DNA from: Pseudomonadota bacterium
GTDB taxonomy: Bacteria; Myxococcota_A; Polyangia; Polyangiales; JAFGIB01
Reading direction: 5' to 3'
Assembly (NCBI GenBank): GCA_017881185.1
Contig: JADGRE010000032.1
Location: 1-36,341, forward strand
Length of the DNA stretch: 36,341 bases
Part shown: positions 6,981 through 15,671 of the stretch, in pieces
Layout: each line of letters opens with the position of its first letter
How positions within the stretch are numbered: the stretch's first letter is position 1
Notes under the pieces: model-generated
Told to the model about the DNA's origin: nothing
The model's input: the letters and a program-made list of their open reading frames with translations, nothing else
Databases searched by the model: none
Program-made: the position numbers and the translations under genes

Positions 6981-9086
6981 ATGAAAGCGTCTTGGCTTGG
7001 GCCCGCGGCCGTGTTGCTGATCGCAGGGAGCGTGGCGTGCGAAGGGCCCGTCGGCCCCGTGGGTCGGGCGGGTGATGCGGGCCCACAAGGCGTGAAGGGT
7101 GATGCCGGCGTCTCCGGGCAGACCGGCGCACAAGGTGCGCGCGGCGCGACGGGGCCGGCCGGCAAGGATGCCATCGCAAGTCCGCCGATCGCGCTCGCGT
7201 CGAGTGGCGTCGTGGGCTACGTGCACGATCCCAGTGGCCAAGTCGTAGGGCTCGGCACCGTGTACCTCGTCCCCGCGGCCGACGTCACCGCGCTCGCCAA
7301 GCACGAGATCGATCTGTCGCTCGCTCCGGCAGCGGCAGCCAAGCTCGCCATCGACGAGCCGCTCGAAGATCTGATCGACGCCAACGCCAAGAAGTACCTG
7401 AGCGCCAGCGTCGCACCCGACGGCAGCTACCGCATCGCGACGATCGCGAAAGGTCAATACTTCGTGGTCTGGCAGCCCGGCGCGAAGGACGCCTATCACT
7501 TGCCCGGTGGAGATCGCTGTCGCAAGGCGTTCGACCAGGCTTCGCTCGTGGGGACGCAGCTCGACATCGAGGTGAGCGGGCGTGCCAGCGATCAAGCCAC
7601 CTATGTGGGCTCGAGCGCGTGCTTCGGCTGTCACGGTCGGCATCGCAGCATGCGCACCGCGCATCGCCTCGGCCTGCAGGTGCCCGGTCAGCGCGGCGCG
7701 TTTCAAGACAGCTCGAGCCTGCCGAAGTTCGACGCCGCGCTCGCCGCGTTCGAGGCAGGCACGACGCTCTACTACTACGACTGCGATCCCGGGCAATCCG
7801 GCGACGCCAAGTGCAAAGTCTCCGCGACCGATCCGACGATCGCCGCGCCCAGCACGGTCGTGAGCTTCGAGCTGCAGCTGGCACGCGACAGCTCGGTCGC
7901 CAAGGGCGAGGTGGGCGCCTACACGGTCGATCTGGTCAATCGGCTGGCCAGCCAGCGCGCGCACTACGAGGTGGTATTGACCTACGGCGGCGCCGTCTCG
8001 AAGCAACGCTACCTCACCCGGCGCGCCAACTTGGACAGTAGCTTCAGCTACTACTTGTTGCCGCTGCAACACAACGTGGCAGGCGACGACACGCTGCCCT
8101 CCAGCGACGACTGGGTCTGGAAGGACTACCGCTCGCAAGATTGGTACGACTTCGCGGGCTCTGCGCTGGGCGAGCCTGCGAATGCGCATGCCTTCGACAA
8201 CAACTGCGCGGGCTGCCACATGACGGGCTTCAAGCTGGCCGGCGACGCAACCGCAGGCTGGAACGCGCACGCCGTGGGCGACATCAACGGCGACTTCGAC
8301 TTCGACGGTGACGGCAAGCGCGAGGAGATCAACACCGGCTGCGAGTCCTGCCACGGACCTGCGTCCGAGCACCTCGAGGCCAAGGTGCGCGGTGTGCGCA
8401 TCGTTTCTCCGAGCCTGCTCACCCCCGAACGTGAGGTGATGATCTGCGGGCGCTGTCACTCGCGCCCCCAGGGGCACGGCGGCGGTGGCACCGAGGCACC
8501 GCTGTCGGCAGACGGTCGCATGCCGCGCCCGGGTCTGCGCCGCGCGGAGTTCATCTCCAGCTTCGCTGCACGCGTCGACGGGCAGAGCAGTGACTTCTTC
8601 AGCGGTGGAGACTCACGCTCGAACCACCAGCAGTACTCCGACTTCATCCGCTCGGACATGTACCGCAACGGCTCGGTGCTCTTGACGTGCAGCAGCTGTC
8701 ACGACGCGCACGGCAGCGATGCCAATGCTCACCAGCTGCGCACCGCAGCCGATGACAACAAGGGCTGCACCACCTGCCACTCCGGCGCGGACTTCACTGC
8801 GGTGCGTGGTCACCTCGGCAAGGTTGCGAAATACGCGCACACTCCGGTCGACGACACGCTGCTCGTGTGCACCGCTTGCCACATGGTGAAGACGGTCGCC
8901 TCGGGGGCACGGCATGCGGAGCTTCTGGACTCCGTGCCCAAGAGCGCGCTTGCCGTGCAGTACTTCCACGGGGACATCGCCTCGCACCGTTTCGTCGTCA
9001 CTCCGCGCGCCGCCTATGCCGAGCAGCCAGTGGCGGGGACGTTGCAGTGTGGTGTCTGTCACGCGACCGCCTTCGCCAACCCTTGA
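6981..9086 (+). CDS. Octaheme c-type cytochrome lipoprotein with collagen-like stalk
   Basis: A 701-residue exported cytochrome with eight CxxCH motifs. The signal peptide ends in a lipobox (GSVAC, Cys20). Residues 21-65 are collagen-like G-x-y repeats, then comes a domain resembling carboxypeptidase-regulatory/Ig-like folds (SGVVGYVHDPSGQVVG near 75). The hemes are spread over the rest: CFGCH near residue 213, CAGCH near 412, then CESCH, CGRCH, CSSCH, CTTCH, CTACH and CGVCH near the C-terminus. Between the second and third motifs is an aspartate-rich, EF-hand-like loop (DINGDFDFDGDGKREE) that may bind calcium. It shares the lipobox plus collagen-stalk design with the decaheme protein at 2015-4531 but not its domain plan. 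A GGAG lies about nine bases before the ATG. Surface exposure is inferred. Confidence 0.9.
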   Translation: MKASWLGPAAVLLIAGSVACEGPVGPVGRAGDAGPQGVKGDAGVSGQTGAQGARGATGPAGKDAIASPPIALASSGVVGYVHDPSGQVVGLGTVYLVPAADVTALAKHEIDLSLAPAAAAKLAIDEPLEDLIDANAKKYLSASVAPDGSYRIATIAKGQYFVVWQPGAKDAYHLPGGDRCRKAFDQASLVGTQLDIEVSGRASDQATYVGSSACFGCHGRHRSMRTAHRLGLQVPGQRGAFQDSSSLPKFDAALAAFEAGTTLYYYDCDPGQSGDAKCKVSATDPTIAAPSTVVSFELQLARDSSVAKGEVGAYTVDLVNRLASQRAHYEVVLTYGGAVSKQRYLTRRANLDSSFSYYLLPLQHNVAGDDTLPSSDDWVWKDYRSQDWYDFAGSALGEPANAHAFDNNCAGCHMTGFKLAGDATAGWNAHAVGDINGDFDFDGDGKREEINTGCESCHGPASEHLEAKVRGVRIVSPSLLTPEREVMICGRCHSRPQGHGGGGTEAPLSADGRMPRPGLRRAEFISSFAARVDGQSSDFFSGGDSRSNHQQYSDFIRSDMYRNGSVLLTCSSCHDAHGSDANAHQLRTAADDNKGCTTCHSGADFTAVRGHLGKVAKYAHTPVDDTLLVCTACHMVKTVASGARHAELLDSVPKSALAVQYFHGDIASHRFVVTPRAAYAEQPVAGTLQCGVCHATAFANP

Positions 9087-9110
9087 GGTTCGGGCACGAG
9101 CTCTTTCCTT

Positions 9111-10712
9111 ATGCCTAGCCAAGTCCGAGACAGCCCAGACGTTGCGCTGTATGCGCGCAGGCTGCTCGTGGCTGCGCTCTGCGCGTGCTGCGCCTCGGCC
9201 TGCGCCGTGCAAACTCCGTCCAGCGTGGCGCCACAGTTCGCCGCCGACGTCCAGCCGATCTTGCAGGCGCGCTGTGTACGCTGCCACAGCGGCGCTGCCG
9301 CGAAGGGTGGTTGGTCGGCTGACTCGTACCTGTCGACGATCGCGTGTGACAAGCAGGGCACAGCGCAGACGCTGGCTGCGGATGCCGGCGTGCCGCTCTT
9401 GAACGTGCTCGGCAGCAAGGACCACAAAGACTTGCTCACTCCAGACGAGCGCGCTGTGCTCGAAGACTGGGTGCAGGCAGGCACGCCATCGCGAGATGGA
9501 GAGATGCATCCGGTTGGCTGGCTCGATCCGCGCTCGCCCAATTTCCACGGCACGCAGCTGCGCAAGGAGGGCTTCGCGCGCATGCTCGAGCTGAGCGCGC
9601 CGGGCGCTTGCGGCAAGTGCCACCACGGCGCGCCGGTGCGCGATCCCAAGCTGCAAGTCTCGCCCGATCGCGCGCCGGACTGCACCAGCTGTCATCGCGA
9701 GCCGCAGGGCGTGCTGGCGTGCGGCACTTGCCATGGCGATGGCGCAGCGCGTGCGTACCCGCCGCGCGACCCGTGCTTCTTCCCCAACGGCCCGAAGGCT
9801 GGTGCGCATGCGGCGCATCTGAGCGCTTCGAAGTTGCGCGCCGGCCATCTGGAATGCAGCACCTGTCACCCGAAGGTCGACGAGCTGGAGGTGATCTCCG
9901 GCACGCACGCCGACGGCACAGTGCAGGTGGAGATCGACAAGACCCTCGGTGGTCCGGACGCGCACTACGATGCAGCCACCGGTAGCTGCACGGTCGCGTG
10001 CCACACGCACAAGGGCCACCGCGAGCAGCCGCGTTGGGGCAAAGACAAAGGGCTGACCTGCAACGACTGCCACACCGCACCGCCGGCCAACCACTACATG
10101 GGCGCGTGCAGCAAGTGTCATCCGGGCGTCAACGACACGGGTACGCAGATCCTCGACAACACGCTGCACATCAACGGCCGCGTCGACCTGGGACGTGACG
10201 GCAGCCGCCGCTGTGGCATGTGCCACGGTGGCAGTGACGACCCGGCCGATCCGTGGCCGAGCAGCGGCGCGCACCCCGCGCACCGTGGCTCGAGCGTGAG
10301 CGCGCCGATTGCGTGTACGAGCTGCCACGTCGTGCCCATGAGCGTGCTCGACAAGGGGCACATCGATCACACAGCGGGACCGGAGATCACCTTCGGCGGC
10401 CTTGCCTTGGCGCGTGGCGCCAAGCCGAGCTTCGACGCCGCCACGAAGACCTGCAGCGACGTGCCGTGTCACGGTGCCCAGCTGGCGGCGGCGACTGGTT
10501 ACGCGCCCAGCTGGCATGAGGCGAGTCCGGGCGCGGCGCGCTGCGGGAGTTGCCACACCGTCCCACCTCCTGCGCCGCACACGGCAGACACCGGCTGCCA
10601 GGCGATCATTTGTCACGGCTCGGAGATTGCGCAATGGCCGGACGGTCCGCGAATATCCGCAGCGGGGCTAGGGCGCCACATCAACGGCAAGATCGACGTG
10701 GGTGCGCCATGA
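9111..10712 (+). CDS. Multiheme c-type cytochrome, 13 heme motifs including CxxxCH and CxxxxCH
   Basis: A 533-residue protein with ten CxxCH motifs, one CxxxCH (CTVACH, 9987-10004) and two CxxxxCH motifs (CSDVPCH, 10452-10472; CQAIICH, 10596-10616). The long-spaced motifs are typical of the Geobacter-type CxxxxCH/CxxCH family. The N-terminus carries a signal with cysteines at its end (ASAC), likely a lipoprotein. It is followed by a mono-heme segment (FAADVQPILQARCVRCHSG) that resembles the PSCyt1-type cytochrome domain and lies before a ~70-residue heme-free stretch. The start is uncertain because the ATG at 9111 has no clear ribosome site. The gene begins 24 bp after the octaheme gene and probably belongs to the same transcript. 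Likely a periplasmic or outer-membrane electron carrier. Confidence 0.88.
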   Translation: MPSQVRDSPDVALYARRLLVAALCACCASACAVQTPSSVAPQFAADVQPILQARCVRCHSGAAAKGGWSADSYLSTIACDKQGTAQTLAADAGVPLLNVLGSKDHKDLLTPDERAVLEDWVQAGTPSRDGEMHPVGWLDPRSPNFHGTQLRKEGFARMLELSAPGACGKCHHGAPVRDPKLQVSPDRAPDCTSCHREPQGVLACGTCHGDGAARAYPPRDPCFFPNGPKAGAHAAHLSASKLRAGHLECSTCHPKVDELEVISGTHADGTVQVEIDKTLGGPDAHYDAATGSCTVACHTHKGHREQPRWGKDKGLTCNDCHTAPPANHYMGACSKCHPGVNDTGTQILDNTLHINGRVDLGRDGSRRCGMCHGGSDDPADPWPSSGAHPAHRGSSVSAPIACTSCHVVPMSVLDKGHIDHTAGPEITFGGLALARGAKPSFDAATKTCSDVPCHGAQLAAATGYAPSWHEASPGAARCGSCHTVPPPAPHTADTGCQAIICHGSEIAQWPDGPRISAAGLGRHINGKIDVGAP

Positions 10713-10800
10713 GCCCGGCGGTCGACGCGAGCGTGGGCACGGTTAGTGCACTTACCCTGGCAGTTGTGGGGCTATGCAAGTGAATCGAGGAGCGCCAGGC

Positions 10801-11367
10801 GTGGGACAGGCACTGCAACAGCTCGTGGTAGCGCTGCTGCTGCTTTCGGCTTGTCGGGCGCCCGATCACGAGGCGATGACCAGCCACGCCGACGCAACTC
10901 TTGCGCGGGTCGGCGCAAACGACGCGCCGCCTACCATCCCGCCGCGTACGCCTCAGATTGCGTTGTTCCCGTGCGTGGAGCAGTGCCACAAGGACCGCAC
11001 CCCCGATCCGCACAAGCGTGAGCTCAAGGAATTCCACTCGCTCAAGCATCTCGAGCACGGCGACACCACCTTCTGGTGCAACTTCTGCCACAACGACGAC
11101 AACCTCGACACGCTGCGCCTGCTCGACGGGCGCACGGTGAGTTTCAACGAAGCCTACCGGCTGTGTGGCGAGTGCCACGGCGACAAGCGTCGCGACTGGC
11201 AGGCCGGCATCCACGGGCTGCAGTCGGGTTACTGGGACGGCTCGCACGAGAAGGTGCGGCGCAGCTGCACGGCGTGTCACGACCCGCACGCACCCCGTCG
11301 CCCAACCTTCCAGGCGCTGCCGGCGCCCACGTTGCGCTTGAAGCAAGAGGTGCAAGGCCATGAGTGA
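10801..11367 (+). CDS. Small tetraheme c-type cytochrome lipoprotein
   Basis: A 188-residue protein with one CxxxCH (CVEQCH, 10972-10989) and three CxxCH motifs (CNFCH, CGECH, CTACH). I place the start at GTG 10801 rather than ATG 10774: GAGGAG (10787-10792) lies eight bases upstream, and the product then begins directly with a compact lipoprotein signal ending in LLLLSAC. The alanine/proline-rich stretch after the lipobox would serve as a linker. The gene overlaps the next, iron-sulfur gene by 8 bp, so the two are translationally coupled. This suggests the tetraheme protein is the direct electron partner of that subunit in the periplasm. I do not recognise a named family beyond generic multiheme cytochromes. 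Confidence 0.85.
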   Translation: MGQALQQLVVALLLLSACRAPDHEAMTSHADATLARVGANDAPPTIPPRTPQIALFPCVEQCHKDRTPDPHKRELKEFHSLKHLEHGDTTFWCNFCHNDDNLDTLRLLDGRTVSFNEAYRLCGECHGDKRRDWQAGIHGLQSGYWDGSHEKVRRSCTACHDPHAPRRPTFQALPAPTLRLKQEVQGHE

Positions 11368-12367
11368 GCTCACGCCAAGCTGCGGTTCTGGTGCCTGTGG
11401 TTGTGGGCAGAGCGCTGCCGTGGCCACTGCGGGCATCGACGAGAACGAAGAGCTGGCTGCGGCGTTGGTGCGCGGCGGTGAGCAGCTGCAGTCGTCGCGT
11501 CGCGCCTTCATGACCCAGCTGGCGACCGCCGCGGGCACGGCAGCCGTTGCAGCCAGCGGCTGCAGCACCAGCGTGAGCTGGGAGCAGTTCACTCAGAAGC
11601 ACTACAAAGAGCTCACTGCCGAGGACAAGCGCAAGCTGATCGAGCGCGTGGAGAAGCGTGCGCGCGACCAGTACGGCGTGGAAGTGGAAGTGAGCGACCC
11701 GCAGCCCACGCCGGGTGTCGAGTTCGCGTACGCGCTCAACCTCTCGTACTGCATTGGCTGCCGGCGCTGCGAGTACGCCTGCGCGCAGGAGAACAACACC
11801 TCGCGCGACCCGGAGATGCATTACATCAGGGTGTTGCAGATCGAAAAAGGCACGATGAGCCTCGAGGGCTCCGACAGCTACTACGAAGGCAGTGTACCGG
11901 CCCCAGACAAGTACTACATGCCGGTGCAGTGCCACCAGTGCGACAACCCGCCGTGCGTGCGCGCGTGCCCGGTGACCGCGACCTGGAAAGAGAAGGACGG
12001 CGTGGTCGTGATCGACTACGACTGGTGCATCGGCTGTCGCTACTGCGAGGCCGCCTGTCCGTACTGGGCGCGCCGCTTCAACTTCGCGGAGCCCAAGCTG
12101 CGGCCCTCGGACATCAACCCCAAGCAGTCGCTGCTCAGCAACCGCATCCGGCCCATGGGCGTTGTCGAGAAGTGCACCTTCTGTCTGCACCGCACGCGCG
12201 AGGGCCGCTATCCTGCGTGTCTCGAGGTTTGCCCCACGGGCTCCCGCAAGTTCGGCAACCTGCTCGACCCCAACAGCGAGGTGCGCAAGATCATCGACAC
12301 CAAGCGCATCTACGTGTTCAAAGAAGAGCTCGGCACCATCCCCCGCTTCTATTATTTCTTCGACTGA
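11360..12367 (+). CDS. Tat-exported four-[4Fe-4S] ferredoxin subunit (NrfC/PsrB/DsrO-like)
   Basis: A 335-residue iron-sulfur protein of the NrfC/PsrB/HybA type. Four cysteine groups are visible: CIGCRRCEYAC from residue 131, CHQCDNPPCVRACP, CIGCRYCEAACP, and the long-looped CTFC...CLEVCP, enough for four [4Fe-4S] clusters that pass electrons to or from a NrfD-type membrane partner. A twin-arginine signal (SSRRAFMTQLATAAG, residues 45-59) predicts export. A cysteine after it (ASGC, Cys68) might be lipidated, but the lipobox is poor. Unusually, about 45 residues precede the twin arginines, including a cysteine-rich start (CGSGACGCG). It overlaps the tetraheme gene by 8 bp. The natural membrane partner in view is the NrfD-like protein at 296-1570, about 10 kb away. 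Confidence 0.93.
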   Translation: MSELTPSCGSGACGCGQSAAVATAGIDENEELAAALVRGGEQLQSSRRAFMTQLATAAGTAAVAASGCSTSVSWEQFTQKHYKELTAEDKRKLIERVEKRARDQYGVEVEVSDPQPTPGVEFAYALNLSYCIGCRRCEYACAQENNTSRDPEMHYIRVLQIEKGTMSLEGSDSYYEGSVPAPDKYYMPVQCHQCDNPPCVRACPVTATWKEKDGVVVIDYDWCIGCRYCEAACPYWARRFNFAEPKLRPSDINPKQSLLSNRIRPMGVVEKCTFCLHRTREGRYPACLEVCPTGSRKFGNLLDPNSEVRKIIDTKRIYVFKEELGTIPRFYYFFD

Positions 12368-12380
12368 CAGGAGCTGCAGC

Positions 12381-13088
12381 GTGAGCGCGCCCAGACAAGC
12401 ACAGAGCAAGCGAGCGCACGGCCCCCGCGCGTGGGCGCTGCTCGGCCTGTGGTCGGCGTGCGCCGCGCTGCAGCCTGCTTGTCAAGCGCGTCCGACCAGC
12501 CAGCACGTGGCGCTCGCTGCACGTGCGGCCGACAAGCAGCTCGAAGACATTCCGACGACTGCGGTCTCGGGCACGGTAGCCGGCCGCGCGTTTCATGCGG
12601 CCGACGTGCGCGTGCGCATCATCACCATGCCTGGCCGCGAGCGTGTCGATGTGTTGCTTTCGGAGACGGCCATCAAGCGCTGCGGCTTGCCGCTGGCCAC
12701 CGAGGATCGGCGCGTGTGGTTGCGTTGGCCGGGCAAGCCCGTGCTCGACGGAACAGCGGTGCGCAGCGAGCTGGGCGCCAAGGGTCCTCTGAGCGCGCAC
12801 TACGAGCTTATCGTCGACAAGCAGTGGATGGGTCACGGCGGAGGTGCCGCGTTGCTGAGCTTGCAGGACGCGGGCTTCGGCAAGTACAAGGGCGCGCTCT
12901 GGGTGTGCTTCGACGACGCGCAACGCAGCTGCGTTGCGGGCAGCTTCGAGGCGCGCGCCTGTCGCTCCGAGCTCGACGTCGATGACTCGGTCTGGGGCGC
13001 GGCACGACTGGACAGCACGTATGCGGAACCCAGGCCGCAACGCGCTGCGCAACCCTACGCGCCACCCCGCGTGCAACCGAGCCCGTAA
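12381..13088 (+). CDS. Hypothetical exported protein
   Basis: A 235-residue protein of unknown family. The likely start is GTG at 12381, preceded by AGGAG eight bases upstream and 13 bp after the iron-sulfur gene, so it is probably in the same operon. The N-terminus has basic residues, then a hydrophobic stretch (AWALLGLWSACAALQPAC) that should be a signal peptide, perhaps of a lipoprotein. The mature part opens with SGTVAGRAFHAADVRV, a beta-rich pattern like small lipoproteins of this group, and contains no heme motif. Four cysteines in the second half could form disulfides. The tail is proline-rich. Its place between the Fe-S subunit and the beta-barrel suggests an accessory role, which is inference only. 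Confidence 0.75.
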   Translation: MSAPRQAQSKRAHGPRAWALLGLWSACAALQPACQARPTSQHVALAARAADKQLEDIPTTAVSGTVAGRAFHAADVRVRIITMPGRERVDVLLSETAIKRCGLPLATEDRRVWLRWPGKPVLDGTAVRSELGAKGPLSAHYELIVDKQWMGHGGGAALLSLQDAGFGKYKGALWVCFDDAQRSCVAGSFEARACRSELDVDDSVWGAARLDSTYAEPRPQRAAQPYAPPRVQPSP

Positions 13089-13131
13089 TGAGGTGAAGGT
13101 GCAGGGGTCGGGGGACCGACCATAGACCGCC

Positions 13132-14544
13132 ATGACACGCTTTCACACTGCCGTTCGTGAGCAAGCCAACAGCGCTTGTTTCAGTGCTGCGCGCGCGCGC
13201 AGCGCAGTGCGGTCGTGCGTGCTGTGCTGCGCGCTCGTGTGGCTGTGGCAGGTCCCCGTCACGCAAGCGCAACAGCTGGCACAGGTGCAACAGGCAGATC
13301 TGCCGGAGCGCGTGGTGATCCGCCACGACACTATCCTCAACTTCGCGCCGCGCTACGAGCTGCGCTTCGACGACTCTGCGGCGAGCTCTTCCTCGCGCTT
13401 CTGGCACCGCGTGCAACAGCTGCCGCTCTACGAACGCATCACGCTCGATGGCGACCAGCTCGCCGGCGGACCGGTGGACGTGCACATCGTGGCGTGGGGC
13501 GCGGGCGATCTCACGCTGCCGAACGACCGACAGGTGGCCAGCGGCGACTTCGCGGTAGCCTACGGCCGCGCCAAGTTGCTGCCGCCGCTGTCGATCTGGG
13601 GCGGTCGACGCTTCATCACCTGGGGTCTGCCCGGTGGCTTGCATCTCGATGGCCTCGGTGTGGAGCAACGGCTCGACTCGGGCTTCCACCTCGAAGCGCT
13701 GGCTGGGCGGCCGGTCACGTCGATCTACACGCCCGTCGGCGCGCATTCGCAGTTCACCGAGCCCACGGTCGCGTACGGCGCACGCCTGGGCTACGAGCGC
13801 CCAGGTCAGTTGGCAGCTGACGTCTCGTTTCTCGAACGTTGGGGTGAGGGGATCGCGGCCAATCGCACGCTGATGGGCACGGTGGCCTATCGACCAACCG
13901 AGCGCGTCGACATGCTGGCGTCGAGCACCTTCGACGTGAATGCGGGCCTCGAGGAAGCACGCGCGCAGGTCGCCTACCAGGCGGTCGACGAGGTCGAGCC
14001 CGATCTGAGCGTGGTGCACGCCGACCCGCAGAAGCTCCTGCCGGCGTGGTCGATCCTCAGCATGTTCGCCGCCGATGTCTACGATGAGGCCGTGCTCGGC
14101 GTGACCACGCGGCTGTCGCGCGCGCTCAGCACGAGGCTGGAGCTTGCCGGTCGCCGTGCGTACCTGCCGGGCGGCGTGCACGACGACACGCACTACGGGC
14201 ACCGTGTCGATGCCATCGTGCGCTACGTGCCGGTGCCGCGTGAGACCGAATTCATGGCCGAGCTCAGCCGCCGCGACGAAGCGACCACCACCCTCGACAT
14301 CGGACGCGTCGGCGCGTCGTTCTACGTGTATCGGCAGTTGCGCGTGGCGCCCGAGCTCGGCGCCGCGCTCGACGAGCACAGCCACAAGCGCACCGCCATC
14401 CTCGTGCGCGGCTCGGCCGAGTTGCCGTTCGGCGCGCATTGGGTGACTGCGCTCACCGTCGACGTCGCGCGCACACCGATCGCCCTCGCCGAAGTCCGCA
14501 GCTTGCTGCGCGTCACCTATCGTGCCGATTCGGGGGCGCCATGA
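13132..14544 (+). CDS. Predicted outer-membrane beta-barrel, candidate porin of a porin-cytochrome complex
   Basis: A 470-residue protein with a long signal region ending near residue 47 (VPVTQAQQ). The rest alternates short amphipathic strands with polar turns throughout (for example RVDMLASSTFDVNAG and EFMAELSRRDEATTTLDIGR), the pattern of an outer-membrane barrel. It has no heme motif. Its size is nearer the small Geobacter OmbB-type porins than the much larger MtrB. Its stop overlaps the ATG of the following 13-heme lipoprotein gene by 4 bp. A barrel encoded next to multiheme cytochromes is the usual layout of conduits that carry electrons through the outer membrane. The last residues lack the common terminal aromatic. 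No strong ribosome site is visible before the ATG. The barrel call is good; the porin-cytochrome role is inferred. Confidence 0.75.
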   Translation: MTRFHTAVREQANSACFSAARARSAVRSCVLCCALVWLWQVPVTQAQQLAQVQQADLPERVVIRHDTILNFAPRYELRFDDSAASSSSRFWHRVQQLPLYERITLDGDQLAGGPVDVHIVAWGAGDLTLPNDRQVASGDFAVAYGRAKLLPPLSIWGGRRFITWGLPGGLHLDGLGVEQRLDSGFHLEALAGRPVTSIYTPVGAHSQFTEPTVAYGARLGYERPGQLAADVSFLERWGEGIAANRTLMGTVAYRPTERVDMLASSTFDVNAGLEEARAQVAYQAVDEVEPDLSVVHADPQKLLPAWSILSMFAADVYDEAVLGVTTRLSRALSTRLELAGRRAYLPGGVHDDTHYGHRVDAIVRYVPVPRETEFMAELSRRDEATTTLDIGRVGASFYVYRQLRVAPELGAALDEHSHKRTAILVRGSAELPFGAHWVTALTVDVARTPIALAEVRSLLRVTYRADSGAP

Positions 14545-15671
14545 ACGCGCGGCTCTCCCCGCTGCTGCTGGTGGTCGGTGTGCTCGCTGCGTGCGGGCAG
14601 ACGCCACCGCGCGCGCACGACGCCATCAAGTTCTCGCATGGCCCGCACCTGCGCACGGGCGCGCAGTGCACCAGCTGTCATGACGTCATCAAGCCGCTCG
14701 GCGCGGCAGCTTCGGCCGCGGGAATCCCGTTGACCGACGGCGGCACGGCTGCTGCGAGCGACGAGTCTGCGGGCGGCAGCGCGCTGCGCAAAGACGGCAA
14801 GCTCCCGAGCGAAGCCAAGTGCAAGCAGTGTCACCAGAAGCCCGAAGAGCAGCGCTGTGGGTTCTGCCACACGCATCCCGAAGCACCCGCGAGTTACGCC
14901 GACGTCGGTCGCGGAATGCACTACGACCACCAGGCGCACGCGGCGCGCAATCAGTACGTGTGCATGCGTTGTCATGGTCTCAATGCCAGCGACAAGAGCG
15001 TCACGCGCTTCGAGCCGCGCTTGCCACCGATGAGCACCTGCACGCAGAGCTGTCACGCCGAAGATCTCGCGGCGCTGCGCTGCGCGAAGTGCCACACCGA
15101 CCTGCACCGCTATCCGCGCTCGGACATGCGTCTGGTGCGCCATCCGCCGGGCTTCTTGCATCAACACGGCACGCGCGCGCGCGCGTCGGACGCGCTGTGT
15201 GGCCAGTGTCACGAGCCGAGCTTCTGCAGCGACTGTCACACGGCGTCACCGAACATCTCCGCCGAGCTGATGGCGCCGATGGACGTCACGCGCGAGTTCA
15301 TCCACGCGGCCGACTTCCGTGCGCGTCACGCGTCGGAGGCGCGGCTCGAGCAGGCGACCTGCTTGCGCTGCCACGGTCCGAGCTTCTGCGATGGTTGTCA
15401 CCGCGCCTCCGGCGTGGGCGGCGGCGTGGGGCAGGGGAGTCCGCACCCGCCGGGCTGGCTCGACCCGCTGTCGCCGCGCGGCCACGCGCGCGAAGCACGG
15501 CGCAACATCCTCACTTGCGCGGCCTGCCATGAATCGGATGCCGAGCGTGTGTGCGTGCCTTGTCACCGCGTGGGCAGCATCGCGGGTAACCCGCATCCGC
15601 CGGGCTTCGGCGCGGGCATCGATCCGAATCAGCGTGGCGTCTGTCGTGTGTGCCACACGAGGTCGCCATGA
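14541..15671 (+). CDS. Multiheme c-type cytochrome lipoprotein, 13 heme motifs
   Basis: A 376-residue protein with twelve CxxCH motifs and one CxxxCH (CTQSCH, 15039-15056). The ATG at 14541 overlaps the stop of the beta-barrel gene (ATGA) and starts a short lipoprotein signal ending in VLAACG. An early segment (HAIKFSHGPHLRTGAQCTSCH-like, with spaced histidines that can serve as distal heme ligands) is followed by a serine/alanine-rich linker and then closely spaced hemes to the C-terminus. Pairs such as CLRCH...CDGCH and CAACH...CVPCH are only 8-15 residues apart. By position it is the best candidate for the cytochrome that sits in or under the barrel, as MtrA- or OmaB-type proteins do. No named family is evident beyond multiheme cytochromes. 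The next gene overlaps it by 4 bp. Confidence 0.88.
   Translation: MNARLSPLLLVVGVLAACGQTPPRAHDAIKFSHGPHLRTGAQCTSCHDVIKPLGAAASAAGIPLTDGGTAAASDESAGGSALRKDGKLPSEAKCKQCHQKPEEQRCGFCHTHPEAPASYADVGRGMHYDHQAHAARNQYVCMRCHGLNASDKSVTRFEPRLPPMSTCTQSCHAEDLAALRCAKCHTDLHRYPRSDMRLVRHPPGFLHQHGTRARASDALCGQCHEPSFCSDCHTASPNISAELMAPMDVTREFIHAADFRARHASEARLEQATCLRCHGPSFCDGCHRASGVGGGVGQGSPHPPGWLDPLSPRGHAREARRNILTCAACHESDAERVCVPCHRVGSIAGNPHPPGFGAGIDPNQRGVCRVCHTRSP

Noticed and set aside
8613-10634. Long minus-strand frame opposite the octaheme and 13-heme genes
   Set aside because: The product is Arg/Ala/Val-rich with no domain, and the plus strand is packed with ordered heme motifs, so it is an antisense shadow.
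10774-10800. ATG 10774 as the start of the tetraheme lipoprotein
   Set aside because: It has no ribosome site, while GTG 10801 has GAGGAG at ideal distance and gives a cleaner lipoprotein signal.
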